From NCBI RefSeq assembly GCF_014647415.1, contig NZ_BMPD01000005.1, positions 186,001-250,000 of the forward strand: 64,000 bases of DNA, read 5' to 3'. The translations under genes were made by a program, and so were the position numbers. The notes beneath the pieces were generated by a model. The model searched no databases, was not told the origin of the DNA, and saw only the letters and a program-made list of their open reading frames with translations. The stretch is from Haloarcula sebkhae (GTDB lineage: Archaea; Halobacteriota; Halobacteria; Halobacteriales; Haloarculaceae). Numbering within the stretch: the first letter of the stretch is position 1; every line of letters begins with the position of its first letter. Shown here one piece after another: positions 1-9,432 of the stretch.

Positions 1-51
1 CCCAGTGCACTCAATCCTATTCGAGCGCATCCCTTAAGAATTGCTTTCCGA

Positions 52-321
52 CTACGCTTCCGGCTCTTCCTTACCGCGATACGCACCGATCTTCTTGCGG
101 GCGTCAGCGATCGCTTCCTCGGCTTCGCCCTCTGCTTTTCCCTGCAGGTCCTTCAGGTCGGCCTTGACGGCCTCCAGGCGGCTGGGTTTGGGCTCTTCTT
201 CCTTCCCAGTGAGTTCTCGAAAGCGTTCCTCGACCGGTTCGAGTTCCTCTTTGACGCCCTTGGTGGCGGTTTCCCCGGCACGCTTCAGGTAGTACCGTGC
301 GTCTTCGAAGTGCTTGTTCAT
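52..321 (-). CDS. Small charged helical protein, haloarchaeal conserved
   Basis: An 89-residue protein, almost entirely charged and helix-forming, with no cysteine or tryptophan, no signal peptide and no membrane segment, so probably a soluble coiled-coil protein. It begins MNKHFEDARYYLKRAG and ends in a Lys/Glu-rich tail. I recall similar short proteins in many haloarchaea under a DUF name (DUF7553), but no function is known to me. The ATG at 321 is chosen because a TATA-like gaatatatct lies at 343-352, the spacing of a leaderless haloarchaeal promoter. An in-frame extension to 477 is possible but is Arg/Trp-rich and looks non-coding. Confidence 0.7.
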   Translation of the reverse strand: MNKHFEDARYYLKRAGETATKGVKEELEPVEERFRELTGKEEEPKPSRLEAVKADLKDLQGKAEGEAEEAIADARKKIGAYRGKEEPEA

Positions 322-342
322 ATCTGTCCCTCCGCGAAGGAC

Positions 343-352
343 GAATATATCT
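343..352 (-). promoter_or_regulatory. TATA-like box of the 89-aa gene
   Basis: AT-rich gaatatatct in GC-rich surroundings, centred about 25 nt before the ATG at 321, implying a leaderless or nearly leaderless transcript. Confidence 0.5.
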
Positions 353-469
353 CTTGTGCCCGGAAAACCATGAGGAACCACAGCTAACCGAGGGACAGCG
401 AGCGGCCACGATGGTAAACGTGCCGTGCGGGTACGAACTGTTTTGCGCCACCACCTGCAACGGGGAGAT

Positions 470-1417
470 ATGTTCACACGGGTGTCGATCCCGACGCCGT
501 TTCAGGTCGGGCCAGTCAATGCATACATCGCGCGGCGAACGATTGTCGATCCGGGACCCGACAGCGAGGAAGCGTGGTCGCGTCTGATCGAGGCGCTTGA
601 AGCACGTGAACTGTCCCCAGATGATATCGAGCAGGTGCTGGTCACCCATCCGCACCCGGATCATTTCGGCATGGCGAACCGGTTCGCCGAGCGGGGAGCG
701 CGTGTCCTCGCCAGCGAACCGGGAGCAGAAATCATGGGCGATTTCGCGGCGCAACTACACACTGAGCAGTCCTACTTCGCGGATTTCTTCGAGCGGTGTG
801 GTGTCTCACGCGAGACCGCCGAAACGGTCACACAGCTACCGGAAGCCTTCCTGCCTTACGCCCAGAGCGTCGACACCGACCGCGCGCTCGTGGCCGGTGA
901 TACCGTCACCGTCGACGACATAGAGTTAACGATTGACGCCGTGCAGGGCCACTCCGCGGGCGAAATAATCTTTTCGTACGACTTTCAGGGCCGACGTGAA
1001 GCGGTCGTCGGCGACAACGTGCTGGGCGACATCACACCCAATCCGTTCCTGCAGGTGCCCGACGAAAGCGGGGCGCGGCCGAAGGTGTTACCGGCATTTA
1101 ACGACTCGCTCCGGTGGCTCCGTGAGCAAGGTCACGACCGATTTCTCACCGGCCACCGCGAGCCAGTCGAAGCACCGCAGGAGCGTATCGACGACATCCT
1201 TGCGGAACACGACCAGCGCACCGCGGAGGTCGCCGACATCGTCTCCGGCGGAGCGACGACACCCAGTGACGTGATGACGGCGTTGTTCGGCGACCTGCCC
1301 GCCACAGAGTACTTTGCTGGGATGAGCGAGGCTGTCGGCCACTTGGACGTACTCGAAGTCACCGACCGCGTCGAGAAACGTGAGAGCGGCGGCGTGTTCG
1401 TCTACGAGTCGGCGTAA
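470..1417 (+). CDS. MBL-fold metallo-hydrolase
   Basis: A 315-residue metallo-beta-lactamase-fold hydrolase. The metal motif HPHPDH is at residues 60-65 (HxHxDH), a further histidine is in 'VQGHSAGE', and 'LTGHREP' supplies the late histidine of the fold. The last 60 or so residues look like the small helical, winged-helix-like tail seen in LACTB2-type and similar MBL hydrolases. The substrate cannot be told; family members hydrolyse thioesters, nucleic acids or lactones. The ATG at 470 follows a purine-rich ggggag, and the start at 'MFTRVSIPTPFQVG' matches the usual beginning of the fold. An upstream ATG at 425 would add 15 Arg-rich residues that do not fit. It converges with the nuo operon. 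Confidence 0.85.
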   Translation: MFTRVSIPTPFQVGPVNAYIARRTIVDPGPDSEEAWSRLIEALEARELSPDDIEQVLVTHPHPDHFGMANRFAERGARVLASEPGAEIMGDFAAQLHTEQSYFADFFERCGVSRETAETVTQLPEAFLPYAQSVDTDRALVAGDTVTVDDIELTIDAVQGHSAGEIIFSYDFQGRREAVVGDNVLGDITPNPFLQVPDESGARPKVLPAFNDSLRWLREQGHDRFLTGHREPVEAPQERIDDILAEHDQRTAEVADIVSGGATTPSDVMTALFGDLPATEYFAGMSEAVGHLDVLEVTDRVEKRESGGVFVYESA

Positions 1418-1446
1418 AAGAGACCGGCGAGTGTATCAACCCGCGC

Positions 1447-2997
1447 TTACAGCAACTGCGCGGCCTGGAACGCGATTTCGGAGACGCGGTTGAAGCCGGG
1501 CAGCAGGAGCACCGTCACGATAGCGGCGCCCACTACAGCGGTGTACAGCCCCATCGGGTACGACTCGATGGTCCGGCTGCCGGTCGGTTCCTCGATCCAC
1601 ATCGCCTTGACGACGCGGGAGTAGTAGAACAGGCTAAGCGCGCTGTTGATGATGAGCGCGGCGGCCAGCGACCACGCGCTGACGTTGAGCGTCGCCTGGA
1701 ACAGGTAGAACTTCGAGAAGAACCCGCCGCCGATCGGCAGGCCGGCGAGGCTGAACAGGAACACCGTCATCGCCGCACAGGCGACCGGCGCTTCCTTGCC
1801 GAGGCCGTTGTAGTCCTCGAAGCGGCGGCCGACGCCCCAGTACTCGGCCAGCGCAATGAACAGGAACGCGCCCGTGTTCATGAAGCCGTAGACGAGCAGG
1901 TGGGACATCCCCGCACTCATGCTGAGACTCAAGCCCTCACCGGAGCCAGACACGGCGGCGAGCCCGATGAGGACGTAGCCGGCATGGCCGACGCTGGAGT
2001 AGGCCAGCATCCGCTTGACCGTCTCTTGGGTCGCGGCGGCGAAGTTCCCGATGAACATCGTCGCGATGGCGAGGATCTGGAACGCCATCACCCAGTTGAT
2101 CGCGCCGCCAGCGGCGAGTAGGTCACCGATCGGGAAGGCGACGGCGAACGCGCGGAACGCCAGCACGAAGCCGGCGGCCTTTGACGCCGAGGAGAGGAAC
2201 GCCGAGATCGGTGCCGGTGCGCCCTCGTACGCCTCGGGTGCCCAGAAGTGGAACGGCACGGAGGCGGTCTTGAACGCGACGCCGCCGATGATCATCAGGA
2301 TACCGACGCCGAGAATAGCCATCGGGACGGCAGGGTCACCGGCTTGGGCCTGAACCGACCCGTCGACGATGGTCTGGACCGTGCCACTGGAGATGGCCGT
2401 CGCGACGCCGTCGAATCGAAGCACACCCGTCGCAGCGTACACGAGCGAGATACCGTAGGCCAGCACCGCTGAGGACACCGCACCGATGAGGAAGTACTTC
2501 AATCCCGCCTCGACGCTGCCCTTGTTCTCCTTGAGGAAGGCGACGAGCGCGTAGGACGGTAGGGATACCAGTTCGAGTGCGACGAAGGCCGTCGCCAGGC
2601 TGTTGGCCGCGCTCAGAAGGCTCATCCCGGTCGCGGACAGCAGGACCAGCGCGAAGAACTCGGCCTGGTAGCTGTGTTCGGCGACGTAGTCGTAGCTCGC
2701 GAGCACAACCAGCGTCGTGACACTGCCGACGATGGCCATGAAGAACAGGGCCATCTGATCGACGACGATCTGGTTGTTGAACAGCGCGACGCCAGTGCTA
2801 TCGGCCATTCCGGTGCCGGCGGTGATAAACCAGCCGGCGAACCCGAAGGAAAGCAGGGAGCCGAGCACCGAGATACCGGTCAGCAGCCCCGTGTTCGTCG
2901 TGTCCGGGTCGACCGAGTCCGCCAGCAGCAACACCAGGGAGGCGAGGGCCAGCGAGAGTGCCGGGGCAAGCGCCATCCAGTCAGGGAGTGCGACCAT
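1447..2997 (-). CDS. nuoN: Complex I-type membrane subunit NuoN
   Basis: A 516-residue antiporter-like membrane subunit of respiratory complex I, part of the proton-pumping arm. It has many hydrophobic segments and the family signatures 'VALELVSLPSYALVAF' near residue 140 and 'FHFWAPEAYEGAPAPISAF' near residue 250; the conserved Glu of the first and the lysine-bearing helices are typical of Mrp-like subunits. It is the last gene of the nuo operon and starts right after nuoM ends. In haloarchaea this complex is thought to feed electrons to menaquinone from an unidentified donor, because the NADH-oxidising subunits are missing. Confidence 0.95.
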   Translation of the reverse strand: MVALPDWMALAPALSLALASLVLLLADSVDPDTTNTGLLTGISVLGSLLSFGFAGWFITAGTGMADSTGVALFNNQIVVDQMALFFMAIVGSVTTLVVLASYDYVAEHSYQAEFFALVLLSATGMSLLSAANSLATAFVALELVSLPSYALVAFLKENKGSVEAGLKYFLIGAVSSAVLAYGISLVYAATGVLRFDGVATAISSGTVQTIVDGSVQAQAGDPAVPMAILGVGILMIIGGVAFKTASVPFHFWAPEAYEGAPAPISAFLSSASKAAGFVLAFRAFAVAFPIGDLLAAGGAINWVMAFQILAIATMFIGNFAAATQETVKRMLAYSSVGHAGYVLIGLAAVSGSGEGLSLSMSAGMSHLLVYGFMNTGAFLFIALAEYWGVGRRFEDYNGLGKEAPVACAAMTVFLFSLAGLPIGGGFFSKFYLFQATLNVSAWSLAAALIINSALSLFYYSRVVKAMWIEEPTGSRTIESYPMGLYTAVVGAAIVTVLLLPGFNRVSEIAFQAAQLL

Positions 2998-4533
2998 CTA
3001 TGCACCACCTCCGATTTCGAGAACCGGTGAAATCGAGTCCTGTATCATGGCAAAGGAGAGGTCCGGTGCGACACCGAGTGCGATGACCAGCAGGAGCAAC
3101 ACGGCCAGCGGCGCGACGTCGTGGAACGCGGCCGGGCTGACCTCGTAGTCCGTCTCCAGATTGAAGCCACCGAACAGCGTGCGCTGCATGGCCCACAGCA
3201 GGTAGCCGGCCACGATGACGATGCCGAACATCGCCAGCGAGGTCAGCACCGGTGCAGCCCCACCGAGCGTCGGCGCGTTGAACGAGCCCTGGAAGATGAA
3301 GTACTCCCCGGCGAAGCCGGCCATCAGCGGCAGGCCCATGTAGCCGAAGGCGGCGGCGACGAAGATGCCGACCGTCCAGGGCATCCGGTCCGCGAGGCCG
3401 GACATATCGCCGACCATGCGCGTGTGCGTCGTGTTGTAGATGACACCGACGCACATGAACATCAGCCCCGAGATGAGGCCGTGGGCGATCATCTGGAAGG
3501 TCGCCCCGCCCATGCCGTAGGGCGTGAACGCGACCAGACCCAGGATGACATAGCCCATCGATGAAATCGACGAGTAGGCGACGATGCGTTTGAGGTCGCG
3601 CTGTGCCAGCGCGAGCATCGCGCCGTAGATAACGCTGACAACGCCGATAATCGCCAGCGGAACCGCGAGCTGACGTGCCGTGTCAGCGAGCATCGTGAAG
3701 TTGAACCGCAGCAGTGCGTAGGTCCCCATCTTCAGGAGGACGCCGGCCAGCATGACCGACACCGGCGTCGGGGCCTCAACGTGAGCGTCTGGCAGCCACG
3801 TGTGCAGCGGGAAGACGGGCACCTTCACCGCGAACCCGAAGAACATCAGGATGAAGGAGATGGTCATCAGGTTCACGCCGGCGATGGTCGGCAGCCCGCT
3901 CGCGGTGCGGAACGCCTCGGCCATCGCAGGCAGGGACAGCGACGTGAGATCGGTGCTGAACACGAGCGCGAACAGGCCCGCGAACATGATTAGCGACGCC
4001 ACGTTCGTGTAGACGAAGAACTTGATTGCGGCGTACTTCCGGCGCGGGCCACCCCAGACACCGATGAGCAAGTACATCGGGATGAGGACGCCCTCCCAGA
4101 AGACGAACCAGAGGAAGAAATCGAGCGCGGAGAACACGCCGATGAGGCTCACTTCCATGAACAGCATCAGCCCGTAGAACTGGGACTGGCGCTCGTCGAT
4201 GGGCGTCCACGCCGAGACGATGGCAAGCGTCGTCAGCACCGTCGTCAGCACGAGCAGCGGCATACTGATGCCGTCGAGGCCGACGTAGTACGACACTTCC
4301 AGTTCACCCAGCGTGATCCACGGGATCTGCTGGCCGAACGCGATGTCGGCGGGCGACAGCAGCGCGTTGCCCGTGCCGCCGTACTGCGTGAGGTACACCC
4401 AGTACATATAGATGCTGCCAAGCGCCGGCACCGCACTGACGGCCGCGGCGAGCTTTCCGGCGTACCGGTCAGGCGAGAGGAACACGAGCCCGGTTCCCAG
4501 CAGGGTCACGAGCAGGAGCGCGGCGACCCACAT
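2998..4533 (-). CDS. nuoM: Complex I-type membrane subunit NuoM
   Basis: A 511-residue polytopic antiporter-like subunit of the complex I membrane arm. Typical features are 'FLWFVFWEGVLIPMYLLIG' (Glu of the channel, near residue 140), 'VFPLHTWLPDAHVEAPTPV' near residue 240 and 'RIVAYSSISSMGYVILG', all conserved in NuoM/ND4. Its stop abuts the start of nuoN and its start abuts the stop of nuoL, so translation is probably coupled. Length matches the family. Confidence 0.95.
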   Translation of the reverse strand: MWVAALLLVTLLGTGLVFLSPDRYAGKLAAAVSAVPALGSIYMYWVYLTQYGGTGNALLSPADIAFGQQIPWITLGELEVSYYVGLDGISMPLLVLTTVLTTLAIVSAWTPIDERQSQFYGLMLFMEVSLIGVFSALDFFLWFVFWEGVLIPMYLLIGVWGGPRRKYAAIKFFVYTNVASLIMFAGLFALVFSTDLTSLSLPAMAEAFRTASGLPTIAGVNLMTISFILMFFGFAVKVPVFPLHTWLPDAHVEAPTPVSVMLAGVLLKMGTYALLRFNFTMLADTARQLAVPLAIIGVVSVIYGAMLALAQRDLKRIVAYSSISSMGYVILGLVAFTPYGMGGATFQMIAHGLISGLMFMCVGVIYNTTHTRMVGDMSGLADRMPWTVGIFVAAAFGYMGLPLMAGFAGEYFIFQGSFNAPTLGGAAPVLTSLAMFGIVIVAGYLLWAMQRTLFGGFNLETDYEVSPAAFHDVAPLAVLLLLVIALGVAPDLSFAMIQDSISPVLEIGGGA

Positions 4534-6627
4534 CTAGAACCACCCTCCCATGATGCCAAAGGCAGCAAGCAAGAGCACGAGTCCAAGCGTCAGCAGCGTC
4601 GCGTAGTTGCTGACGACGCCGGACTGGATGCGTCGGATGCGGCTGCCGCCGAACAGGCTCACGCTGGAGATGCCGTTGACGACGCCGTCGACGACACCCT
4701 GGTCGAACTTGTTCATCACACGGGCGAGCGGGTAGGTGACACCCGTCGCGAGCCACACCTGATATTCGTCCTGATAGTAGTTGTGCATGAGTAGCGTCTT
4801 CAGACCGCCAAGCTTGTCGGTATGCTCGACCGGGTCGGCACCGGCATAGAGACTCCGCGCGACGAGCACGCCGGCGAGTGCGAGACCCAGCGAAACTCCC
4901 GCAGAGGCGAGCAGGGTCGTCGTCTCACCGAGCGGGTAGCCCTTCGCGACGTGAGCCACGTCCTCCAGGAGCGTCTCGTAGTGGTGCAGTCCAGTGTTGA
5001 GCGTTGCGGGCCAACCACCCTCTTCGGGGCCGTTCAGCCACACGTGCAGGAAGTCGATGTGTGCGCCGGTCAGATCCGCGACGGGCTTCATGTTGATGAA
5101 TCCGATAGTCGTCGCAAGGATGCCAAGCACCGTCAGCGGGCCCTTGACGTTCCAACGGACGGGCTCGGGGTCACGAGCGGTGTCCGAGCGCGCGTCGCCG
5201 TGGAAGGTCAGGTACACCATCCGGAAGGTGTAGAAGCCGGTGAAGAACACGGCCAGTAGCCCCATCGCGTACGCGGCGAGGTAGACCGTGCCGAGGCCAC
5301 CCTCAGTGCCGAAGCCGTGGATGAGCGCCTCGTACAGCACCTCGTCCTTGGACCAGAAGCCGGCGAAGGGAACGATCCCGGCCAATGCGAGCGAGCCGGC
5401 GAGGAACGTCCAGTAGGTCACTGGCATCCGGTCTTTCAGACCTCCCATGTCCCACATGTTCTCGTTGTGGTGCATGGCGATGATGACCGACCCTGCGCCG
5501 AGGAACAGCAGCGCCTTGAACACGGCGTGGGTGGTCAGGTGGAAGACAGCGGCGATGTAGCCACCCGAGCCCAGCGCGAGCATCATATACCCGTACTGGG
5601 AGATGGTGGAGTACGCGAGCACTTGCTTGATTTCCTGTTTGACCAGACCCATCGTTGCCGCAAACAGCGCGGTGAAGCCGCCGATAAGGGCGATGACGGC
5701 CAGTGCCGTCGGCGAGAGGGCGTAGAAGCCGTACATACGCGCGACGAGGTACACACCGGCTGCGACCATCGTCGCTGCGTGAATCAGGGCCGAGACCGGC
5801 GTCGGACCTTCCATCGCGTCGGGCAGCCACGTGTGCAGCGGGAACTGCGCGGACTTGCCGACAACGCCGCCAAGCACGAGGAGGCCGAGCACGGTGAACC
5901 AGGCCTGTGGCCCCATGCCGACCGTCTCAAGCATCGCGATGCCCTCAACCTCACCGTCGACGATAGCGTGCTCGGCCAGCATCGGGAAGCTCTCGGCGAC
6001 CACCTCGCCGCCCTGCGTAAGCGGGGCGAACAGGCCGGTCCCGAAGGTAGCGAAGATGCCGACGACGCCGATGAGGAAGAAGTAGTCACCGAAGCGGGTG
6101 ACGAGGAACGCCTTCTTCGCGGCACTCGGCGGGCCATCCTGACGGAACCAGAAGCCGATGAGCAGGTACGAACACAGGCCCACCAGCTCGAAGAACATGA
6201 ACGCCATCAGGAGGTTGTTGGCGACGACGAACCCGAGCATGCTCGCCGTGAACAGGCCGAGTCCACCGTAGTAGCGCGGGAGGCCAGTCTCGCCCTCGTC
6301 GTTCATGTACCCGAGCGAGAAGATGTGGACGAGGAACGAGATGAGACAGACAATAAGCAGCATGAGCGCCGACAGCGGGTCCAGCAGGAGTCCGAAGTTG
6401 AGCTGGAGCGTCTCGACGCTCGCGGTCCACGTGTACAGTATCTCGTTGTGGACCTCACCGCCGGCCACTGTCAGCGCGACCCAGATCGACAGCAGAAGCG
6501 ATCCGCCCGTCGCTGTGATCCCAGCGAGCGCGCCGCCTTTTGGCATGCGATCGCCAGCAAACAGCGCGACGAGGAACGATACGAACGGCAGCAGGACAAT
6601 CGCCGGAGCGTATGTGAATGCAGCCAT
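4534..6627 (-). CDS. nuoL: Complex I-type membrane subunit NuoL
   Basis: A 697-residue subunit, the largest antiporter-like protein of the complex I membrane arm. Family marks are 'FFELVGLCSYLLIGFWF' near residue 150, 'FPLHTWLPDAMEGPTPVSA' near residue 265 and 'QVLAYSTISQYGYMMLALG' near residue 335. The C-terminal part is long and hydrophobic, as expected for the region holding the lateral helix in ND5/NuoL. It lies between nuoK (3-nt gap) and nuoM (no gap). A very long open frame on the opposite strand (5317-7383) is an artefact of its codon use. Confidence 0.95.
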   Translation of the reverse strand: MAAFTYAPAIVLLPFVSFLVALFAGDRMPKGGALAGITATGGSLLLSIWVALTVAGGEVHNEILYTWTASVETLQLNFGLLLDPLSALMLLIVCLISFLVHIFSLGYMNDEGETGLPRYYGGLGLFTASMLGFVVANNLLMAFMFFELVGLCSYLLIGFWFRQDGPPSAAKKAFLVTRFGDYFFLIGVVGIFATFGTGLFAPLTQGGEVVAESFPMLAEHAIVDGEVEGIAMLETVGMGPQAWFTVLGLLVLGGVVGKSAQFPLHTWLPDAMEGPTPVSALIHAATMVAAGVYLVARMYGFYALSPTALAVIALIGGFTALFAATMGLVKQEIKQVLAYSTISQYGYMMLALGSGGYIAAVFHLTTHAVFKALLFLGAGSVIIAMHHNENMWDMGGLKDRMPVTYWTFLAGSLALAGIVPFAGFWSKDEVLYEALIHGFGTEGGLGTVYLAAYAMGLLAVFFTGFYTFRMVYLTFHGDARSDTARDPEPVRWNVKGPLTVLGILATTIGFINMKPVADLTGAHIDFLHVWLNGPEEGGWPATLNTGLHHYETLLEDVAHVAKGYPLGETTTLLASAGVSLGLALAGVLVARSLYAGADPVEHTDKLGGLKTLLMHNYYQDEYQVWLATGVTYPLARVMNKFDQGVVDGVVNGISSVSLFGGSRIRRIQSGVVSNYATLLTLGLVLLLAAFGIMGGWF

Positions 6628-6630
6628 CTG

Positions 6631-6933
6631 TTACCACCTCATCGTCGTCGCCTTCGTCACGTCCACGTCTGTGAAGTTGCGGTACAGGACCAGGATGATG
6701 CCGATCCCGATGGCGACCTCTGCGGCGGCGAGTGCCATCGTGAACAGGCTGAACACCTGGCCGGTGAGGTTCCCGTGTTGCAGCGAGAACGCGACGAGGT
6801 TGATGTTCGCAGCGTTCAACATCAGCTCGACGGACATCAGGAAGATGAGCGCGTTCCGTCGGGTAAGGATGCCGAACAGACCGATACAGAATATGGCCGC
6901 CGACAGAAGGAGATACGTCTCGGCCGGAATCAC
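6631..6933 (-). CDS. nuoK: Complex I-type membrane subunit NuoK
   Basis: A 100-residue protein with three transmembrane segments. The sequence 'RRNALIFLMSVELMLNAANI' around residues 25-45 carries the intramembrane glutamate conserved in NuoK/ND4L that links the quinone site to the pump units. It overlaps the end of nuoJ2 by 4 nt (ATGA-type) and precedes nuoL by 3 nt. Length is standard. Confidence 0.95.
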   Translation of the reverse strand: MIPAETYLLLSAAIFCIGLFGILTRRNALIFLMSVELMLNAANINLVAFSLQHGNLTGQVFSLFTMALAAAEVAIGIGIILVLYRNFTDVDVTKATTMRW

Positions 6934-7328
6934 GAGTCGTCACCTCCCGGACCACCGTCAGCGGCAACGGCCATATCGTCGTCGTCCGTGGTTTCGACAC
7001 CGAGCGTTACTGATTCGCCAGCGACTTCGCGTCGGGCGAGCATGACGGCCCCAACGAGAGCGGCCACCAGTACGATGTCGATCACTTCGAAGGCGACGAG
7101 GAACCCTTCAGCGGGGACGGCAGTCTCACTCTCGCCCATAATCGCGCCCGGGGCGATATCGAACATCGCCGCACCGAGGCTCTTGGTTATCGCCGCTCCC
7201 TCGCCGAAGCCCGCTGGCGCGGGAAACGAGACGCCCATGAACACTGCACCGAGAACGACGAACAGGGCGATTGCGGCCAGTCCAGCGACGAAACTCCCCT
7301 CCGTCTGTAGTTCGGGTTTTGTGGTCAT
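6930..7328 (-). CDS. nuoJ2: NuoJ, C-terminal half (NuoJ2)
   Basis: A 132-residue membrane protein corresponding to the C-terminal half of NuoJ/ND6: a first hydrophobic segment after about 12 residues, then 'FLVAFEVIDIVLVAALVGAV' and a charged tail ending in Asp/Gly-rich sequence. The preceding 89-residue gene supplies the N-terminal half, so nuoJ is split in two here, as I recall for other haloarchaea. It overlaps both neighbours by 4 nt, which argues for coupled translation and a defined one-to-one ratio. Confidence 0.85.
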   Translation of the reverse strand: MTTKPELQTEGSFVAGLAAIALFVVLGAVFMGVSFPAPAGFGEGAAITKSLGAAMFDIAPGAIMGESETAVPAEGFLVAFEVIDIVLVAALVGAVMLARREVAGESVTLGVETTDDDDMAVAADGGPGGDDS

Positions 7329-7594
7329 GGTGTCACCTCGATCACCGACTCGTCCTCGCGGGTCAGCATCACCGCGAAGGTGATGAGAACGAGGACGCCG
7401 CCGACGTACACCAGGATCTGCATCGTTGCGACGAACGCCGCCTGGTTCATTACGTAGAACACTGCGACGCTGACGAGTGACACGCCCAGTAACAGCGCCG
7501 AGTGCCAGACGTCCCGGACTAACACGACGCCCGCAGCGCTGCCCACTGTTACCATAGCGAACAGCGCGAACGCAATTGACTCTGCCAGTGCCAT
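7325..7594 (-). CDS. nuoJ1: NuoJ, N-terminal half (NuoJ1)
   Basis: An 89-residue protein with three membrane segments, matching the N-terminal half of NuoJ/ND6: 'AFALFAMVTVGSAAGVVLV' and then the family motif region 'AFVATMQILVYVGGVLVLI' at residues 52-70, which includes the pi-bulge helix of ND6. The ATG at 7594 is chosen because upstream in-frame sequence to 7759 is Arg/Ser-rich and unlike the family. It is the first gene after a 289-nt non-coding gap inside the nuo operon. Confidence 0.9.
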   Translation of the reverse strand: MALAESIAFALFAMVTVGSAAGVVLVRDVWHSALLLGVSLVSVAVFYVMNQAAFVATMQILVYVGGVLVLITFAVMLTREDESVIEVTP

Positions 7595-7883
7595 CTTACT
7601 TGGAGACTCTTTGCGGCGTCCCTTTGAAGATTCCTCTTTCGTCTCGCCAGTAGAGCCACTGTTTGCCGGTATGGCCCCCAGATTTCGGGGCACTTCCGTC
7701 CTGCTGGCGAAAATGTGCCACTCCAGCACCGTTTTTGACGACACACACCGTCGTTCCACCTCGGATCAACACCGGAAAACTTGCCTGAGCGGTTGCGGCC
7801 GTTCTGGAAAACCCGCGCTAATCAGAACAGGGCAGTCGCTCCGGGGGCAGTAAGCGAAACCCGCTGAAAGTCCGTCGAAGGAG
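7595..7883. other. Non-coding gap inside the nuo operon
   Basis: 289 nt between nuoI and nuoJ1, much longer than any other gap in the operon (all others are 46 nt or less, or overlaps). No convincing reading frame: the open frames are Arg/Ser/Thr-rich. I see no clear TATA box in the minus orientation. It could hold a processing site, a weak internal promoter or a leader for the membrane-arm genes. Confidence 0.5.
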
Positions 7884-8345
7884 TTACTGGTAATCCACTT
7901 CGCCGTCGCCCTCGCCGATCCACGCGCCCCGATCGGGTTCGCGGGACTCTAGTGGGTCGATATCCTTGTACCACGGCACGTTCTTGAGTTGTTCCTTGTC
8001 GTAGGCGAACTCGTCTTTCGTGTCCGCGGTGAACTCGAAGTTCTGTGTCAGCAGGATGGCGTCGGTCGGACAGACCTCCTCACACAGCCGGCAGTAGATA
8101 CACTGGCCGATGTGGAGGTTGTACTGCTCGCCGTTGCGCTGCTCGTCCATCACAATCTGGATGGTGTTGTTCGGGCAGACGTTCTCACACTGCCGACACC
8201 AGATACACCGCTCCTGGCTCCACTTGTGGACGCCGCGGAAACGGGGGCTCACCTCGGGGGCGACGTCAGGGTACTCTACCGTGAACGTCTCCCCGTCGAG
8301 GGCGTGTTTCATCGTCGTCGCCATTGATTTCAGGATTCCAATCAT
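7884..8345 (-). CDS. nuoI: Complex I-type 2x[4Fe-4S] subunit NuoI
   Basis: A 153-residue iron-sulfur protein of the complex I connecting arm. Two ferredoxin motifs are present, CIWCRQCENVCP at residues 47-58 and CIYCRLCEEVCP at 82-93, which bind clusters N6a and N6b in the family. The acidic C-terminal 50 residues are a haloarchaeal extension. It follows nuoH by 46 nt. Because NuoE, F and G are absent, NuoI is the most electron-donor-proximal subunit encoded here; its redox partner is unknown from this sequence. Confidence 0.95.
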   Translation of the reverse strand: MIGILKSMATTMKHALDGETFTVEYPDVAPEVSPRFRGVHKWSQERCIWCRQCENVCPNNTIQIVMDEQRNGEQYNLHIGQCIYCRLCEEVCPTDAILLTQNFEFTADTKDEFAYDKEQLKNVPWYKDIDPLESREPDRGAWIGEGDGEVDYQ

Positions 8346-8391
8346 GAGTGGTCACCTCCAGTCGCTCGCGGGTCGGTTCGCGTGGCCGTCA

Positions 8392-9432
8392 TCAGACGGT
8401 CACCCCGACGATAACCGCGGTCAGCAGTAGGTTCGCCAGCGACAGCACCAGCATCCCCTTCCAGCCGATCTCGATTAGCTGGTCGATCCGGACGCGGGGC
8501 ACCGCCGAGCGGGCCCACTGCGTGAACAGGAAGACGCCCCAGATCTTGATGAGGAACCAGACGATACCCGGCAGGACCGGACCGGCCGGCCCGCCGAGGA
8601 AGATCGTGGCGATGATCGCCCCGCCAAGGAAGATGTGGATGAACTCGCCGAGATAGACGAGCACGAAGTACACCGAGGAGTACTCGGTCTGGTAGCCGGC
8701 GACAATCTCGGTCGGCGCTTCCGGGATGTCGAACGGGTTCCGGCCGACCTCCGCGAGGTTCGCGATCAGGAACAGCACGAACGCGAAGGGATTCACGAAC
8801 GCGTACCACGACGGCAGCGGGCCGATCAGCGACTGCTGCTGTGCGGCGACGATCTCGCTCATCTGGAGCGAGCCGGCGAAGATGACCACCGACGCGCCCG
8901 TCAGGATGAGCGGGATCTCGTAGGCGAGGTTCTGTGCGACAGCACGCAGTCCGCCGAGGAACGAATACTTGTTGTTCGATGCGTAGCCGGCCATCACCAG
9001 ACCGACGGAGGCCATTGAGGCCGTCGCGAACACGTACGCCAGACCGACCTCGGGGTCGGCGAGCTGGATGCCGTTCCCCATTGGAATGACAGCGAAGCCA
9101 AGCAGTGCGGTACTGGCGATAATCAGCGGCGCGAGGTCCCACGCCGGTCGGTCAGCGCCTTCGGGAACGATAAGTTCCTTCGACAGCAGGCGGACAGCGT
9201 CGGCCACGATAATGAACAGCCCGTACGGTCCGATACGGTCGACGGCGATACGGTCGGTGAACGCGGCCGTAATCTTTCGCTTCGCCCACGGACCGGCAAG
9301 CGCCGTGTTCGTCATCATAAGCGTCCCGATGAGCCCCGCGCCGATGAGGCTCATTACGATCATCACGGCCGTGCTGTTGGGATCCAGCCCGAGCAGGTTC
9401 GCGAGCGTTTCGGGTAACGGCGCCGACTGCAT
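8392..9432 (-). CDS. nuoH: Complex I-type quinone-site subunit NuoH
   Basis: A 346-residue membrane protein forming part of the quinone chamber. Family motifs visible are 'RIGPYGLFIIVADAVRLLSKE' (about residues 67-86), 'AEVGRNPFDIPEAPTEIVAG' (about 227-246) with its acidic residues, and 'WARSAVPRVRIDQLIEIGWK' near the C-terminus. It overlaps the nuoCD stop region by one base and precedes nuoI. Length is normal for NuoH/ND1. Confidence 0.95.
   Translation of the reverse strand: MQSAPLPETLANLLGLDPNSTAVMIVMSLIGAGLIGTLMMTNTALAGPWAKRKITAAFTDRIAVDRIGPYGLFIIVADAVRLLSKELIVPEGADRPAWDLAPLIIASTALLGFAVIPMGNGIQLADPEVGLAYVFATASMASVGLVMAGYASNNKYSFLGGLRAVAQNLAYEIPLILTGASVVIFAGSLQMSEIVAAQQQSLIGPLPSWYAFVNPFAFVLFLIANLAEVGRNPFDIPEAPTEIVAGYQTEYSSVYFVLVYLGEFIHIFLGGAIIATIFLGGPAGPVLPGIVWFLIKIWGVFLFTQWARSAVPRVRIDQLIEIGWKGMLVLSLANLLLTAVIVGVTV

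Noticed and set aside
5317..7383. A 688-codon open frame on the plus strand opposite nuoL, nuoK and nuoJ2
   Set aside because: It is antisense to well-conserved complex I genes; its Arg/His/Glu-rich composition is the mirror of high-GC halophile codon use.
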